Shown: positions 16,398-25,520, numbered from the stretch's first letter. The stretch: DNA of 34,794 nucleotides from Mesotoga sp. UBA6090 (GCF_002435945.1 NZ_DIXC01000084.1:1-34794), one strand, 5' to 3'. Program-made: numbers and translations. The notes: a model not told the origin generated them from the letters alone.

Positions 16398-17029
16398 TGT
16401 TCTCACAAATATTCAAGGCGACCCTCGAAACTCTATACATGCTTCTTCTATCCGGTTTCCTGTCAACTCTTTTCGGCATTCCGCTTGGTGTAGGTCTTTA
16501 CCTCTGTTCAAGATCGCGAAGGCTGAAAACCCTCTATGCGCTGCTTGACCTGTTGGTAAATATCTTCAGATCAATACCTTTCATTATTCTCGTGTTGCTT
16601 CTGATTCCCGTTACGAAAAACGTGATGGGGACGATAATTGGGCCGAATGCCGCAATCTTCAATCTTACTATTGCAGCTATGCCTTTCATGGCGAGGCTTT
16701 CGGAGAATTCATTCAACGCCGTTCCTTCGGGAATAATCGATTCGTCAAACTCTATGGGACTGAACAAGTGGCAGATGGTCACAAAGGTTCTGATACCGGA
16801 AACATTGCCCGATCAGATCGGCAATATAACCGTACTTTTGATCAATCTCGTAACTTACACCGCCATAGCGGGAGCGGTCGGGGCCGGAGGTCTTGGCCAG
16901 CTGGCGATCAACTATGGTTACTACCGATTCCAGTGGGACGTAGTTCTCTACGCTGTGATCGTTCTTGTGGCGATCAGCCAGCTTCTTCAGTTCACCGGAG
17001 GAAAACTGGCGAAAGGATTGCGTAAGTAG
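16397..17029 (+). CDS. metI: MetI, methionine ABC transporter permease
   Basis: Membrane subunit of 210 residues with about five membrane helices. The EAA coupling segment is at residues about 118-135 (SSNSMGLNKWQMVTKVLIPETLP), and the family signature GAVGAGGLGQLAINYGYYRFQ lies near the C-terminus. Translation is coupled to metN through the TGATG overlap. With MetQ and MetN it makes a complete importer; the subunit composition is expected to be N2I2 plus MetQ. Confidence 0.95.
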   Translation: MFSQIFKATLETLYMLLLSGFLSTLFGIPLGVGLYLCSRSRRLKTLYALLDLLVNIFRSIPFIILVLLLIPVTKNVMGTIIGPNAAIFNLTIAAMPFMARLSENSFNAVPSGIIDSSNSMGLNKWQMVTKVLIPETLPDQIGNITVLLINLVTYTAIAGAVGAGGLGQLAINYGYYRFQWDVVLYAVIVLVAISQLLQFTGGKLAKGLRK

Positions 17030-17166
17030 CTCCGCTTTACATTGTCTTTAAGAGATTTCCAGAGTTGAACCATCGCGCCTTCATCGTCCGGGCCAGGATG
17101 TTGTAAACTGGTACTGGGCAAAGCAACTTGACCGGGATTACAAGTTTGCCGATAAGGGTGGGAACA

Positions 17167-17691
17167 ATGAAGAGACTGCCGATCGACATCGATATGTTAG
17201 TCAATTTGATGGAGATTGACCGCAGAGAGCGCGACGTGATATCGTATCTCGATACAGAGACAGGGGAGATCATCTTCTATGAAGAAGATTGTTTCCCGGA
17301 TGAATTGATAAACTGCGAGGTTGAAAGAGAAGAGATCACTGAAGACCTTTTGAGGTACGAATGGATGAAAATCGAAGATTTGTACACTTATTATGACTTG
17401 TTTTGCGGCGATGAATCGGAAAGATTCGAGGACTTACCGTGGATTACTCCAAGAGAAAAATTCGCACTGATCGAAGAGTTCATTTACACAAGAGTAGAAG
17501 AGAGCATCAGGGATGAAGTCTATTACGGGATTTCCGGAAGAGGTGCATTTTCTAAATTTCGCGCGTTTCTCGAACATCACAGAGAATACAAGGACGCATG
17601 GTTTAAATTCGAAAGCGAGAATTTGAGAAGGATTGCCGTCGAGTGGCTCAACTCGATAGGAATCGATCCGATCGATAGTTTTGAACAGTGA
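17167..17691 (+). CDS. UPF0158 family protein
   Basis: Soluble acidic protein of 174 residues. The N-terminus (LPIDIDMLVNLMEIDRRERDVISYLDTETGEIIFY) matches the opening of UPF0158 proteins, in which a predicted YLDxxTGEI strand pair is followed by helical segments. The later RVEESIRDEVYYGISGRGAFSKFRAFLEHH and the terminal AVEWLNSIGI also fit (the family often shows G-R-G-A-F-R-R-F). The function is unknown. A longer frame from 17128 exists, but GGGTGGGAACA before the ATG at 17167 favours this start. It stands alone between the met and pgs operons. Confidence 0.8.
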   Translation: MKRLPIDIDMLVNLMEIDRRERDVISYLDTETGEIIFYEEDCFPDELINCEVEREEITEDLLRYEWMKIEDLYTYYDLFCGDESERFEDLPWITPREKFALIEEFIYTRVEESIRDEVYYGISGRGAFSKFRAFLEHHREYKDAWFKFESENLRRIAVEWLNSIGIDPIDSFEQ

Positions 17692-17790
17692 CCGCGGTTT
17701 TCTCTTTGAAGTAAATCGCGCAGAGATTCGTGGTGTATTAAAGAGCCTGCCCGGGCTTTCTCTTATGTCGGTTCAAAGGAGGGATAGAGC

Positions 17791-19413
17791 GTGAAAAGTA
17801 CCGAAGTGTTGCTGGAAAAGGGTAATTCAAAGCAGTTGACGGTCAGGAGCCTGGTCATAGGGGCACTCGGGTCGATAATCATCACTACCAGCTCAATGTA
17901 CGTCGCCCTGAGAATGGGTGCTCTTCCCTGGCCGACCATCTTTGTTGCAGTAATGTCCCTGGCAATACTCAAGGCCTTGGGCAGAACTAACCTGAACGAG
18001 ATAAACGTTACGCACACTGCTATGTCTTCAGGAGCAATGGTGGCTGGCGGTCTGGCCTTTACAGTACCGGGCATCTGGATTCTTGAGGCTTCCTCAGAGG
18101 TAAGTTTCCTGTCACTCCTGGTCGTCACATTGGCAGGCACTATTCTGGGAGTCATTTTCACAGCACTGATTAGACGTTATTTCATTGAAAAGGAGAAGCT
18201 GCCCTTTCCCATGGGTTTGGCTTCCTACGAGACAGTCATTGCAGGTGACAAAGGAGGGAAGAAGGCCAAGTATCTCTTTTCCACCATGGGAGCCGCTGCA
18301 GTATTTGTCGCTGTAAGGGACGGGCTGGGATGGATTCCCTCAGCGTGGTCTTCGGTCCGACTGTATTCTAGAAACATCTTCTTTGGAATGTGGATCTCCC
18401 CTATGGCCGTTGGCATAGGTTACATAATCGGACCGCTCTTCACAGGAGTGTGGTTCCTTGGAGCTGTTCTAAGCTACTTCTTCTTGATCCCCGTCGGAGT
18501 TGCGGCCGGATGGTTCGCGGATGTCGGCTCTGCGACGGCCTTCAAAGATAGTCTCGGGATCGGGCTGATGGTCGGCACAGGTGTTGGAATTCTGCTCAAG
18601 GGAATCTTGCCGCGTGCAAGAGAGATCTACCTTCCCGTCAAGAGCAGCGGGAAGGGATCGCGAATAAAGACGCTTCGCTGGATACCTTTGGTTTTTGCGG
18701 CCGTTGCTCTCTTTCTCACAACTTTGACGGAAATGACTCTCGTCTCTTCTCTCCTAACTATAGTCGGCGTATGGCTGACGACGGCCATGGCCGCTTCGAT
18801 AACCGGGCAATCGGGCATCAATCCAATGGAGATATTCGGCATCATCATTCTTATTGCCGTGAAGTCAGTCGCCAGCCTCGGTACAATCGAAGCGTTCTTG
18901 GTAGCGGGAGTAGTGGCAGTTGCTTGCGGCCTCGCGGGCGATGTACTCAACGATTTCAAATCCGGTTACCTTTTGAAGACCAACCCAAGGGCTCAGATCG
19001 TTGCCGAGACCGTTGGCGGAGTCATTGGCGCAGTTGTCTCGGTAATAGTTCTCTTTATTATGTTCAGAGCCTATGGTGCAATGGGCCCGGGAACGGAGCT
19101 CCCCGCGCCACAAGCATACGCCGTTTCCACCATGGTCGGTGGCCTTCCAAATACCCCGGCCTTTTTCTTCGGCTTGGTGATTGGGATCTTGATCTATCTG
19201 ATGAAACTGCCGGGGATGACGCTTGGAATTGGCATGTACCTCCCTATGGAGATATCTACCGCCGCATTCGTTGGAGGCGTTATCAGCTTCATTGTCGGCA
19301 AGATCAATCCAAAATCGAAGGAGACCGGCATGATAGTATCATCTGGACTTCTTGGAGGTGAAGGAATAACAGGAGTAGTTTTGGCGATAATCAGGGTTCT
19401 AACGGTTAGTTAA
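17791..19413 (+). CDS. OPT-family oligopeptide transporter
   Basis: Polytopic membrane protein of 540 residues with about 14-16 hydrophobic helices, of the oligopeptide transporter (OPT) family. Recognisable segments are LTVRSLVIGALGSIIITTSSMYVALRMGALPWPTIF near the N-terminus (family NxY/xxYxxLKxG-type region), KLPFPMGLASYE, GSATAFKDSLGIGLMVGTG, LAGDVLNDFKSGYLLKTNPRAQ and LPGMTLGIGMYLPMEIS, all typical of prokaryotic OPTs. GTG start with AAAGGAGGG seven bases upstream. It is 18 bases ahead of pgsW and reads into the polyglutamate genes, so it may move glutamyl peptides or short polymer. Direction and substrate are inference. Confidence 0.9.
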   Translation: MKSTEVLLEKGNSKQLTVRSLVIGALGSIIITTSSMYVALRMGALPWPTIFVAVMSLAILKALGRTNLNEINVTHTAMSSGAMVAGGLAFTVPGIWILEASSEVSFLSLLVVTLAGTILGVIFTALIRRYFIEKEKLPFPMGLASYETVIAGDKGGKKAKYLFSTMGAAAVFVAVRDGLGWIPSAWSSVRLYSRNIFFGMWISPMAVGIGYIIGPLFTGVWFLGAVLSYFFLIPVGVAAGWFADVGSATAFKDSLGIGLMVGTGVGILLKGILPRAREIYLPVKSSGKGSRIKTLRWIPLVFAAVALFLTTLTEMTLVSSLLTIVGVWLTTAMAASITGQSGINPMEIFGIIILIAVKSVASLGTIEAFLVAGVVAVACGLAGDVLNDFKSGYLLKTNPRAQIVAETVGGVIGAVVSVIVLFIMFRAYGAMGPGTELPAPQAYAVSTMVGGLPNTPAFFFGLVIGILIYLMKLPGMTLGIGMYLPMEISTAAFVGGVISFIVGKINPKSKETGMIVSSGLLGGEGITGVVLAIIRVLTVS

Positions 19414-19431
19414 TGGATTAGAGGAGTTATT

Positions 19432-20535
19432 TTGAAACACTTTCATACAGTGGGCAGTGTCCCTTTCAATCGAGTTCACATTTCTCTCAAATGGTTATTG
19501 CTCGGCGTCGTTGTCGGAGTAGCGGCCTTTTTCATCGTCAGTCTTTCAATGGAGAGGATCGAGTCTCCTCACTTCTCTGCCCAGCTCTCCGCGGCTCGGC
19601 TCATGGCGTCTTCCATAGCTGAACTTTCGAGTTTCCGGGAATCGCTTGGCATAGAAATCGATCCCTCCGTCGACCCTAATCTGACCGGGCTCATTGGACC
19701 GGAATTCACGGAGCTGACAACTACTCTAGGAAATCTGGAGGCGAAGAGAACATCTACCAATCCAGACTTTGCTGCTCTCCTGGTGAAGTACTTTAAAGAA
19801 CTCGATCTCAAGAAAGGTGATACCGTAGCTATAGGAGCGAGCGGCTCTTTCCCATCGCTTCTTCTCGCCACTCTCTGCGCCTGTGAAGTGTTGGAACTTG
19901 AACCCCTTGTGATCTACTCGATTGGCGCTTCAGAGCACGGCGCAACACACCCGGAATTTACCTTCATTACGATGCTGGAAAGACTTGTTGAGGTAGGGCT
20001 GCTTAAAGACAGCCTGATCGCAGTCTCTCTTGGAGGTAATTACGATACGGCAAGCGGGATGTTTTTCTCGAAAGCTCGTGAACTGATGACGGAGATTGCT
20101 TTATCCAGCGGAAAGATCTTCATATATGAAGAGTCTCTTCAAGCAAGCATCGAAAAGAGACTTGAGCTTTATCTCCAGAAGTCGGCCGGACTGCCTTCTG
20201 TCTTCGTCAATGTCGGAGGAGCAAGCACAAACTTCGGCAACAGCCTGCTGGCTCTCAGCCTGGATAACGGTGTTTTGACTTCGTTCTCTTCGATCCCTGA
20301 GGGCGATGAAAGGGGACTGATTTTCGAGTTCGCGGAGCTCGGTGTGCCCGTGATTCACCTGCTGAACATTAGAGACCTTGCGATGGAGAATGGGATTCCG
20401 ATCGACCCTGTTCCGCTTCCGGAACCGGGAACCAGCGGAGTATATTTTGTCGATAGTTACTCGTTGCCTCTAACCTTGACCTTTCTATTCCTTATGATCC
20501 TCTGCGTTGTCGCGGGAAGGATGATTAGGAAATGA
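19432..20535 (+). CDS. pgsW: Poly-gamma-glutamate system protein PgsW
   Basis: Envelope protein of 367 residues that accompanies CapB/PgsB and CapC/PgsC in systems lacking CapA. One N-terminal helix (WLLLGVVVGVAAFFIVSLSM) and one C-terminal helix (LPLTLTFLFLMILCVVAGRMI) flank a large globular part. That part includes KYFKELDLKKGDTVAIGASGSFPSL, a GASEHGATHPEFTF loop, SLGGNYDTASGMF and VNVGGASTNFG. These fit the poly-gamma-glutamate system family (TIGR04332) as I recall it. Biochemical role unknown. TTG start behind GAGGAG; its stop overlaps the pgsB start (ATGA). Confidence 0.85.
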   Translation: MKHFHTVGSVPFNRVHISLKWLLLGVVVGVAAFFIVSLSMERIESPHFSAQLSAARLMASSIAELSSFRESLGIEIDPSVDPNLTGLIGPEFTELTTTLGNLEAKRTSTNPDFAALLVKYFKELDLKKGDTVAIGASGSFPSLLLATLCACEVLELEPLVIYSIGASEHGATHPEFTFITMLERLVEVGLLKDSLIAVSLGGNYDTASGMFFSKARELMTEIALSSGKIFIYEESLQASIEKRLELYLQKSAGLPSVFVNVGGASTNFGNSLLALSLDNGVLTSFSSIPEGDERGLIFEFAELGVPVIHLLNIRDLAMENGIPIDPVPLPEPGTSGVYFVDSYSLPLTLTFLFLMILCVVAGRMIRK

Positions 20536-21638
20536 CAAACTTGCTGCTGGCTCTGGCCGCATTGGCGATCCTTCTATTCTTTCTCGTGATTGAGAACATT
20601 CTCTCGAGAAAGAGAAGGGAAAGATTGAAAATAGCTGTTCAAGTGAACGGAACCAGAGGTAAGAGCGAGACGGTAAGACTGATTCACGCGGCCCTCAAAG
20701 CAAACGGCTTCAGGGTACTGGGAAAGACGACGGGGACTGTTCCTCTATGGATAACCCCCGACGGGAACCATGTCGAAGTGGTTCGTCACGGTCCTGCAAA
20801 CATACAGGAGCAGTTCCTCGCCTTGAAGAAGTCGGAGAGGGACGGTTGCAATGCACTGGTTGTGGAATGCATGGCTATTAAGCCCGAGATGCAGCTTTCA
20901 AGCATGAGAATTGTCGAAGCAGACATTACAGTCATCACGAACTCATACCCGGACCATATCGAGGAGATTGGAGCCGATGAAATAGAGACTGCCAAAGTGC
21001 TTTCTCTATCTATTACTCCAGGCGGGATTTGCGTCCTTGGAAACGTTTCGTCCGAGGCAATGGAATCAGTCAAAAACCACTGTTCTAGGATAAATACTAG
21101 ATTGGTGACTGTCAGCCCGAAAAAAGAAGACACGGCCAGATTCAGATTCGAGCCAAATGAGGAAAACCTTTCTATCGCACTGAAGGTTGTAGAACTACTT
21201 GATCTGGACAGGAAAAAAGCACTTGAGGGAATGAGAGAGGCGCTGCCTGATGTGGGAACATTCAGGTATCTGCATCTCGGCGACGGGATCAAGGACACTG
21301 TCCTGGCAAATGCGTTCGCGGCCAATGACATTCGTTCCACTTCTCTACTTCTGAAAAAAGCGAGAGAGGACTTTCCCGAGAGACCGCTCGTCGGATTCTT
21401 CAACTCCAGAGACGACAGGCCGGACAGAGCTCTCGTCTTCGAAGCGATGATTAGAGACTTCGACAGGATAATAGTCAGAGGGCCTGTTCCTCAAAGGATA
21501 CTGAAGAGGGAGAACGTGGAAAAGCTGAAAGACCCGAGCCGGCTCTATTCGCTTCTTCAAGGGCATGAGCTCGTTTTCGGATTCGGAAATATTCGCGGCC
21601 TTGTTCAGTGGCTTAGCGGTTTGGAGGAGATTCGATGA
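20532..21638 (+). CDS. pgsB: PgsB/CapB, poly-gamma-glutamate ligase
   Basis: ATP-dependent amide ligase of the Mur-ligase superfamily, 368 residues. An N-terminal membrane anchor (LLLALAALAILLFFLVIENIL) is followed by the P-loop VNGTRGKSET, the typical CapB G-T-R-G-K-S. Then VVECMAIKPEMQ, TNSYPDHIEEIG (Mur-ligase-type metal/ATP region), VLGNVSS and FFNSRDDRPDRA. It joins glutamate units through the gamma-carboxyl on the inner face of the membrane together with PgsC. It overlaps both neighbours by four bases (ATGA), so the three proteins are probably made in fixed ratio. Confidence 0.94.
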   Translation: MTNLLLALAALAILLFFLVIENILSRKRRERLKIAVQVNGTRGKSETVRLIHAALKANGFRVLGKTTGTVPLWITPDGNHVEVVRHGPANIQEQFLALKKSERDGCNALVVECMAIKPEMQLSSMRIVEADITVITNSYPDHIEEIGADEIETAKVLSLSITPGGICVLGNVSSEAMESVKNHCSRINTRLVTVSPKKEDTARFRFEPNEENLSIALKVVELLDLDRKKALEGMREALPDVGTFRYLHLGDGIKDTVLANAFAANDIRSTSLLLKKAREDFPERPLVGFFNSRDDRPDRALVFEAMIRDFDRIIVRGPVPQRILKRENVEKLKDPSRLYSLLQGHELVFGFGNIRGLVQWLSGLEEIR

Positions 21639-22078
21639 GTCCTGCCTTGTTCTCAATTGGAATCGTCATAAGTACAGTATTCTGGTGGGTGACGGGGTTG
21701 TCGGCCGGAGGGCTTGTAACGCCGGTCTATCTGTTCATTTTCATTGAACAACCTTTGAGACTGTTGTATACATGGGGTGTCGGTCTGGTCACGTTCCTGA
21801 TTCTGAACCTTCTCCAGAGGTATCTGATTCTCTACGGAAGAAAGAGACTCGCAATAGGCATTCTCCTCGGAGTCGTGGTCAAGCTTTCCCTCGACACCTT
21901 TCTTATGCCGAACCTCCCGGTAGAACTATTCTCAACTGTAATTGGAACCGTCGTTCCCGGTCTGATCGCGAATGATTTCTACAGGCAAGGAGTAGTGAAG
22001 ACCTCTCTTTCGCTGATCTTCGTCACAACGGTTGTCTGGTTGACAAACATACTGATAAAATCGATCATGGTTATCTGA
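21635..22078 (+). CDS. pgsC: PgsC/CapC, poly-gamma-glutamate biosynthesis membrane protein
   Basis: Membrane protein of 147 residues with four or five hydrophobic helices. The opening GLSAGGLVTPVYLFIFIEQP is the family hallmark (G-x-x-x-G-G-L-V-x-P-G-Y), and the later FSTVIGTVVPGLIANDFYRQG is also typical. It is the obligate partner of PgsB. No PgsA/CapA-like phosphoesterase gene follows; the operon ends here, ten bases from the convergent transporter gene. Confidence 0.93.
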   Translation: MSPALFSIGIVISTVFWWVTGLSAGGLVTPVYLFIFIEQPLRLLYTWGVGLVTFLILNLLQRYLILYGRKRLAIGILLGVVVKLSLDTFLMPNLPVELFSTVIGTVVPGLIANDFYRQGVVKTSLSLIFVTTVVWLTNILIKSIMVI

Positions 22079-22087
22079 AAGTTCCTG

Positions 22088-23377
22088 CTAGCCGAAGAGC
22101 ACGAGTCTCAAAACAAGATAAAGGTTTGAAATACCGAGTGAAATAATTGCCGAAGGGAACCCGATCTTCATGAAGTCGAGGAAACTGTGACTGTTTCCAT
22201 ACTCCTTGTTTACCATCTCAAAACACATGACATTCGCAAGATGACCGGTCACAGTTCCGTTTCCCCCCAGGTTTGCCCCCAGAGCAAGAGCAATCCAGAG
22301 ATCGTACTGAAGAGGGTAGTGAACAGATAGCTGGGCCACGATAGGGATGAAGATCGTAACGACCGGAATGGCTCCAGTAACCATCGCTATCATTCCGCTT
22401 ACCCAGAGAATCAGCATAGAGAGAACTGCCGGGTTGCTCGAAAGACTCAAAGCCAGTGCGGAAAGCTCTCCCGTTATTCCGGTGCTTTCAAGAGAGTGTG
22501 CAAGCGAGAAGAGTCCAATGAAGAAGAGAATCGCGTTCCAGTCCACTTCGGTAGCAACCGATTCGAAATCCTTTCCCGTATAGAGAAGCAAAAATGAAGC
22601 TCCCAGCACTGCGAACAGCGACATTTCTATGTCAACGATACTGTGCATGATGAATCCAGTGACCACAACCACCAGTGTTCCGAGGCAGACATACATCAAT
22701 TTCCTATTGGTTATGACTCCATCGAGCCTTAACCCTTGAATCTCCTCCTTCTTTCCAGATAGTGAAGAGAGACTCTTCAGAATCTTGAATCTGGAGATCA
22801 ACATCAGGATAACATAAGTCAATAGTAGCGGAGCCAGCACCAGACCGCTGAAAGTCATGAAAGGAATCTTGGAGGCGTTACCAATAATGATGTTTGGAGG
22901 ATCGCCTACTAGAGTCATACAACCGCCGATGTTTGAAGCCAGAATCATCACCGCCGTGAACCCAAAGGGATTGAATCCCGCAGTATCGGCAACGAAGAAG
23001 ATTATCGGCATGAACATTATCATAGTAGTGACATTGTCCAGAACCATAGAGAAGAGAGCAATTATCGCCGAAAAAAGCGCCGACAGCAGAAGGATGTTTC
23101 CCTTCGTTGCCCTGAGAGTACGGACTGCCACATATTGAAAGAATCCAGTAGATTTGAGCACGCCGACTATCACCATCATTCCTATGAGAAGGAATATGGC
23201 GTTGAAGTCAACAAACTCAGATATTGTCTCTATTCTCATTGTCTCAGAGACTTTGAGCACCACCAGCAGCATACCTGCCGTGAAGGCAATCAGCACTCTC
23301 CGTCTTTTCGAAAGGACAATCAGAGTGAAAGTCAATATGAAATAGATTACAATGAATACTCTGTCCACAAGTCTCAT
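22088..23377 (-). CDS. ArsB/CitM/NhaD-type ion transporter
   Basis: Polytopic membrane protein of 429 residues with about 11-12 helices, of the ion transporter superfamily that includes ArsB, NhaD, CitM and the eukaryotic P protein. The family signatures are MVLDNVTTMIMFMPI, SNIGGCMTLVGDPPNIIIGNAS (first GDPPN-type loop) and LGANLGGNGTVTGHLANVM (the second, pseudo-symmetric loop). Such proteins move anions, dicarboxylates, arsenite or Na+/H+; the substrate cannot be told. The ATG at 23377 has only a weak ribosome site (GGGA). Single gene, convergent with the pgs operon. Confidence 0.86.
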   Translation of the reverse strand: MRLVDRVFIVIYFILTFTLIVLSKRRRVLIAFTAGMLLVVLKVSETMRIETISEFVDFNAIFLLIGMMVIVGVLKSTGFFQYVAVRTLRATKGNILLLSALFSAIIALFSMVLDNVTTMIMFMPIIFFVADTAGFNPFGFTAVMILASNIGGCMTLVGDPPNIIIGNASKIPFMTFSGLVLAPLLLTYVILMLISRFKILKSLSSLSGKKEEIQGLRLDGVITNRKLMYVCLGTLVVVVTGFIMHSIVDIEMSLFAVLGASFLLLYTGKDFESVATEVDWNAILFFIGLFSLAHSLESTGITGELSALALSLSSNPAVLSMLILWVSGMIAMVTGAIPVVTIFIPIVAQLSVHYPLQYDLWIALALGANLGGNGTVTGHLANVMCFEMVNKEYGNSHSFLDFMKIGFPSAIISLGISNLYLVLRLVLFG

Positions 23378-23431
23378 TGTATCCCAAAATGCCTAACATA
23401 AGAAGAGGGATTGGACCTTTGGATGACCAAG

Positions 23432-23478
23432 TCGTCAGCTTTTGCGGACGATTCACAAGGACGCAAGCGCTGACGACC
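23432..23478. repeat. Long imperfect inverted repeat (hairpin)
   Basis: GTCGTCAGC (23432-23440) is the exact reverse complement of GCTGACGAC (23470-23478). The stem continues inward with TTGCG (23443-23447) against CGCAA (23463-23467), giving 16 positions with one mismatch and one G-T pair around a 15-base loop. It lies in the region between two divergent genes and has no T run, so it is not an ordinary terminator. Confidence 0.6.
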
Positions 23479-23610
23479 CCTGTCGAAGAGCGACGGACGA
23501 CATAACACTCACTGTTCCGGCCGGTCAGTTTGATTCTTCTTTTCCTCGGAGGTAATAGGTTATTATTTCAATAGGGAGTTCGCTAGATCTCTAGATTACG
23601 AGGTGTTGTT

Positions 23611-24420
23611 TTGAAAATAGCTGCGATTTGCATTGTTCTTGTCGTCTTCTTGTCAGGCTGCATCTTTTCCGGAACAGAAGGCTCATTTCAGTTCAGTACT
23701 CCCGTTATCAGGAAGAACGGAGAAGTCTTCGTCAGTACATCTGACAGAATCTACTCTTTTGCTTCCGGCTCAGATTCGGGTAAGACAATATTCTCGTTTG
23801 AACCGGGAGAAGGTGAATGGTTTAGCTGTGCTCCTTCTGTCGACAGTGACGGCAATCTCTACATCGGGACGACAAAGGGCAGGCTCCTGAAAATCTCTCC
23901 GGAGGGTGATCTCAAATGGTCATTTGGCGGAAATGAAATGGAAGGTGCTTCGGCAATCACGGGCAGTCCTTCATTCGATCAAAGCGGCAATGTGCTCTAT
24001 GGAGCTTACGACGGGGCGCTATACTGTCTCTCCTCCGACGGACAAGAGCTTTGGAGCTTCGATACTGGAAGAGAGATCTGGTCAAAGCCCGCAGTCGGAC
24101 GAGACGGAACGATCTATTTCGGAACGATGGCAACGGGCGGCCAGCAAAGCAATCGCTTCTACGCGCTCAAGAACGGAGAGGCCAGATTGTTCCAGCTAAA
24201 CATCGCAGATGGAACACTGGAGAGATCCGATCACATAGGAAGCGACAGCCTCGGCTCTCCTGTCATGAGCCAAGAGGGCGCTCTGTATTATGCAGTCACC
24301 TTGAACGACATAGGAGGCAGAAGCAGACTGGGTTCACTGTCGACCCACTCTTTCCCTTCCGGATCGTGGCCGATGTACGGGCACGACCACAATCGCTCGG
24401 GCAGGCAAGAAAGCTTCTGA
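23611..24420 (+). CDS. PQQ-like beta-propeller lipoprotein
   Basis: Exported lipoprotein of 269 residues. The signal peptide (IAAICIVLVVFLSGC) ends in the lipobox LSGC, so the protein is anchored by Cys17. The mature part has at least four PQQ-type propeller repeats of about 40 residues, seen as APSVDSDGNLYIGTTKGRLLKISPEGDLKWSF, SPSFDQSGNVLYGAYDGALYCLSSDG and KPAVGRDGTIYFGT. It ends with SWPMYGHDHNRSG, a common end of such proteins. It is too short for a full eight-blade enzyme and lacks quinoprotein catalytic features, so a binding or scaffold role is likelier. TTG start; next gene five bases downstream. Confidence 0.85.
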   Translation: MKIAAICIVLVVFLSGCIFSGTEGSFQFSTPVIRKNGEVFVSTSDRIYSFASGSDSGKTIFSFEPGEGEWFSCAPSVDSDGNLYIGTTKGRLLKISPEGDLKWSFGGNEMEGASAITGSPSFDQSGNVLYGAYDGALYCLSSDGQELWSFDTGREIWSKPAVGRDGTIYFGTMATGGQQSNRFYALKNGEARLFQLNIADGTLERSDHIGSDSLGSPVMSQEGALYYAVTLNDIGGRSRLGSLSTHSFPSGSWPMYGHDHNRSGRQESF

Positions 24421-24425
24421 TTTAG

Positions 24426-25520
24426 ATGACGAAAAGACTTCCAGGCGACAAGCTTCTCTGGCGAATCCTGTGGCCGATTTTTAGACATCCCTTCATAAAG
24501 AGATACAATCTACATGGAATCGGCCTCCAGAGATTGCCGGAGCCACCCTTCATCCTAATCGGCAATCATGCATACTTTATCGACGCCGTTTTGATCGAAG
24601 CGCTTGTAAGTTATCCGATAGTCTGGGCCGTCGCGGCAGGGAACTTCAGTAATCCTCTCTCGGGGCCCATACTAAGAGCGGGAGGCGCTATTCGAAAGAG
24701 AAAGGGCGTCCCCGATCTTCCAGCCATGAGGAAAATGATCGAAGTAGCCAACACCGGCGGAGTCCTGGGCCTGATGCCTGAGGGATCTGTGACCTGGGAT
24801 GGGGAGTTCGACGAAGTACCGCCAGGCACAGCGAAATTCCTGGATAGGCTGAATGTACCGATCGTCGCCGCCAGAATGAGCGGTGCCTATCTCACTAAAC
24901 CAAGGTGGGCCGATCATCACAGATGGGGAAGGATCGAGGTTGAATTTCAGAGTTTTGAGGGCAAGGGAGCGCTCGGCTATCTCTCCGAGGCCTCCGACTG
25001 GCAGTGGCAGGAGAAAAAGAGAATTCCCTTCAAAGGCAAGAGAAAGGCCGAAGGAATCGAGAAAATCATCTGGTTTTGCGAAGAGTGCCATTCATTCCAG
25101 TCAGTCAAAGCAAAGGGAGACTCGGCGGAATGCGAAAAATGCGGTCTTACCTATACGGTTGACGATTTCGGTTATGTTTCCGGAAGAACTGTCACCGATA
25201 TCCTCGAGGTTCAAAGAGAATTGCTCTCTGATTACATAGCAAAGAGGGGTAAAATAGATGCCGGAGAGGGAGTAATAACGGAACTTCAAACTGGAACCGA
25301 CAATAAATCAGAGTTCTCCGGAAGAGTCACTCTGGACAGAAACTGCCTGAGAGTGGGGGAGAAATCTTACTCACTTTCGAAGATCAGAGGCTTCTCGAAC
25401 TTCCTCAAAAGAATCAACGAGTTCAACTATGAAAATTCAATTATGAGACTCAAGACCGAAATCTCTTCACTTCTCCTGTTCTGGGCCCACAGATATTTTT
25501 CCCATTCTGGAGAGAGTTAG
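24426..25520 (+). CDS. PlsC-like acyltransferase with zinc-ribbon insertion and C-terminal domain
   Basis: Protein of 364 residues. Residues 40-200 form an acyltransferase domain: GNHAYFID gives the catalytic HX4D (His48, Asp53), and LMPEGSVTWDGE is the block that binds the phosphate of the acceptor. A four-Cys zinc ribbon follows (Cys218, Cys221, Cys236, Cys239), then a short beta-rich C-terminal domain. Acyltransferases such as PlsC make phosphatidic acid at the inner membrane face; the added zinc ribbon is unusual and may bind protein or nucleic acid. The start lies five bases after the propeller lipoprotein, with no clear ribosome site, suggesting coupled translation. Confidence 0.82.
   Translation: MTKRLPGDKLLWRILWPIFRHPFIKRYNLHGIGLQRLPEPPFILIGNHAYFIDAVLIEALVSYPIVWAVAAGNFSNPLSGPILRAGGAIRKRKGVPDLPAMRKMIEVANTGGVLGLMPEGSVTWDGEFDEVPPGTAKFLDRLNVPIVAARMSGAYLTKPRWADHHRWGRIEVEFQSFEGKGALGYLSEASDWQWQEKKRIPFKGKRKAEGIEKIIWFCEECHSFQSVKAKGDSAECEKCGLTYTVDDFGYVSGRTVTDILEVQRELLSDYIAKRGKIDAGEGVITELQTGTDNKSEFSGRVTLDRNCLRVGEKSYSLSKIRGFSNFLKRINEFNYENSIMRLKTEISSLLLFWAHRYFSHSGES

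Noticed and set aside
17128..17156. TTGACC and GATAAG 17 bases apart as promoter of the UPF0158 gene
   Set aside because: A start of transcription would fall almost at the ribosome site, leaving little leader; too weak to list.
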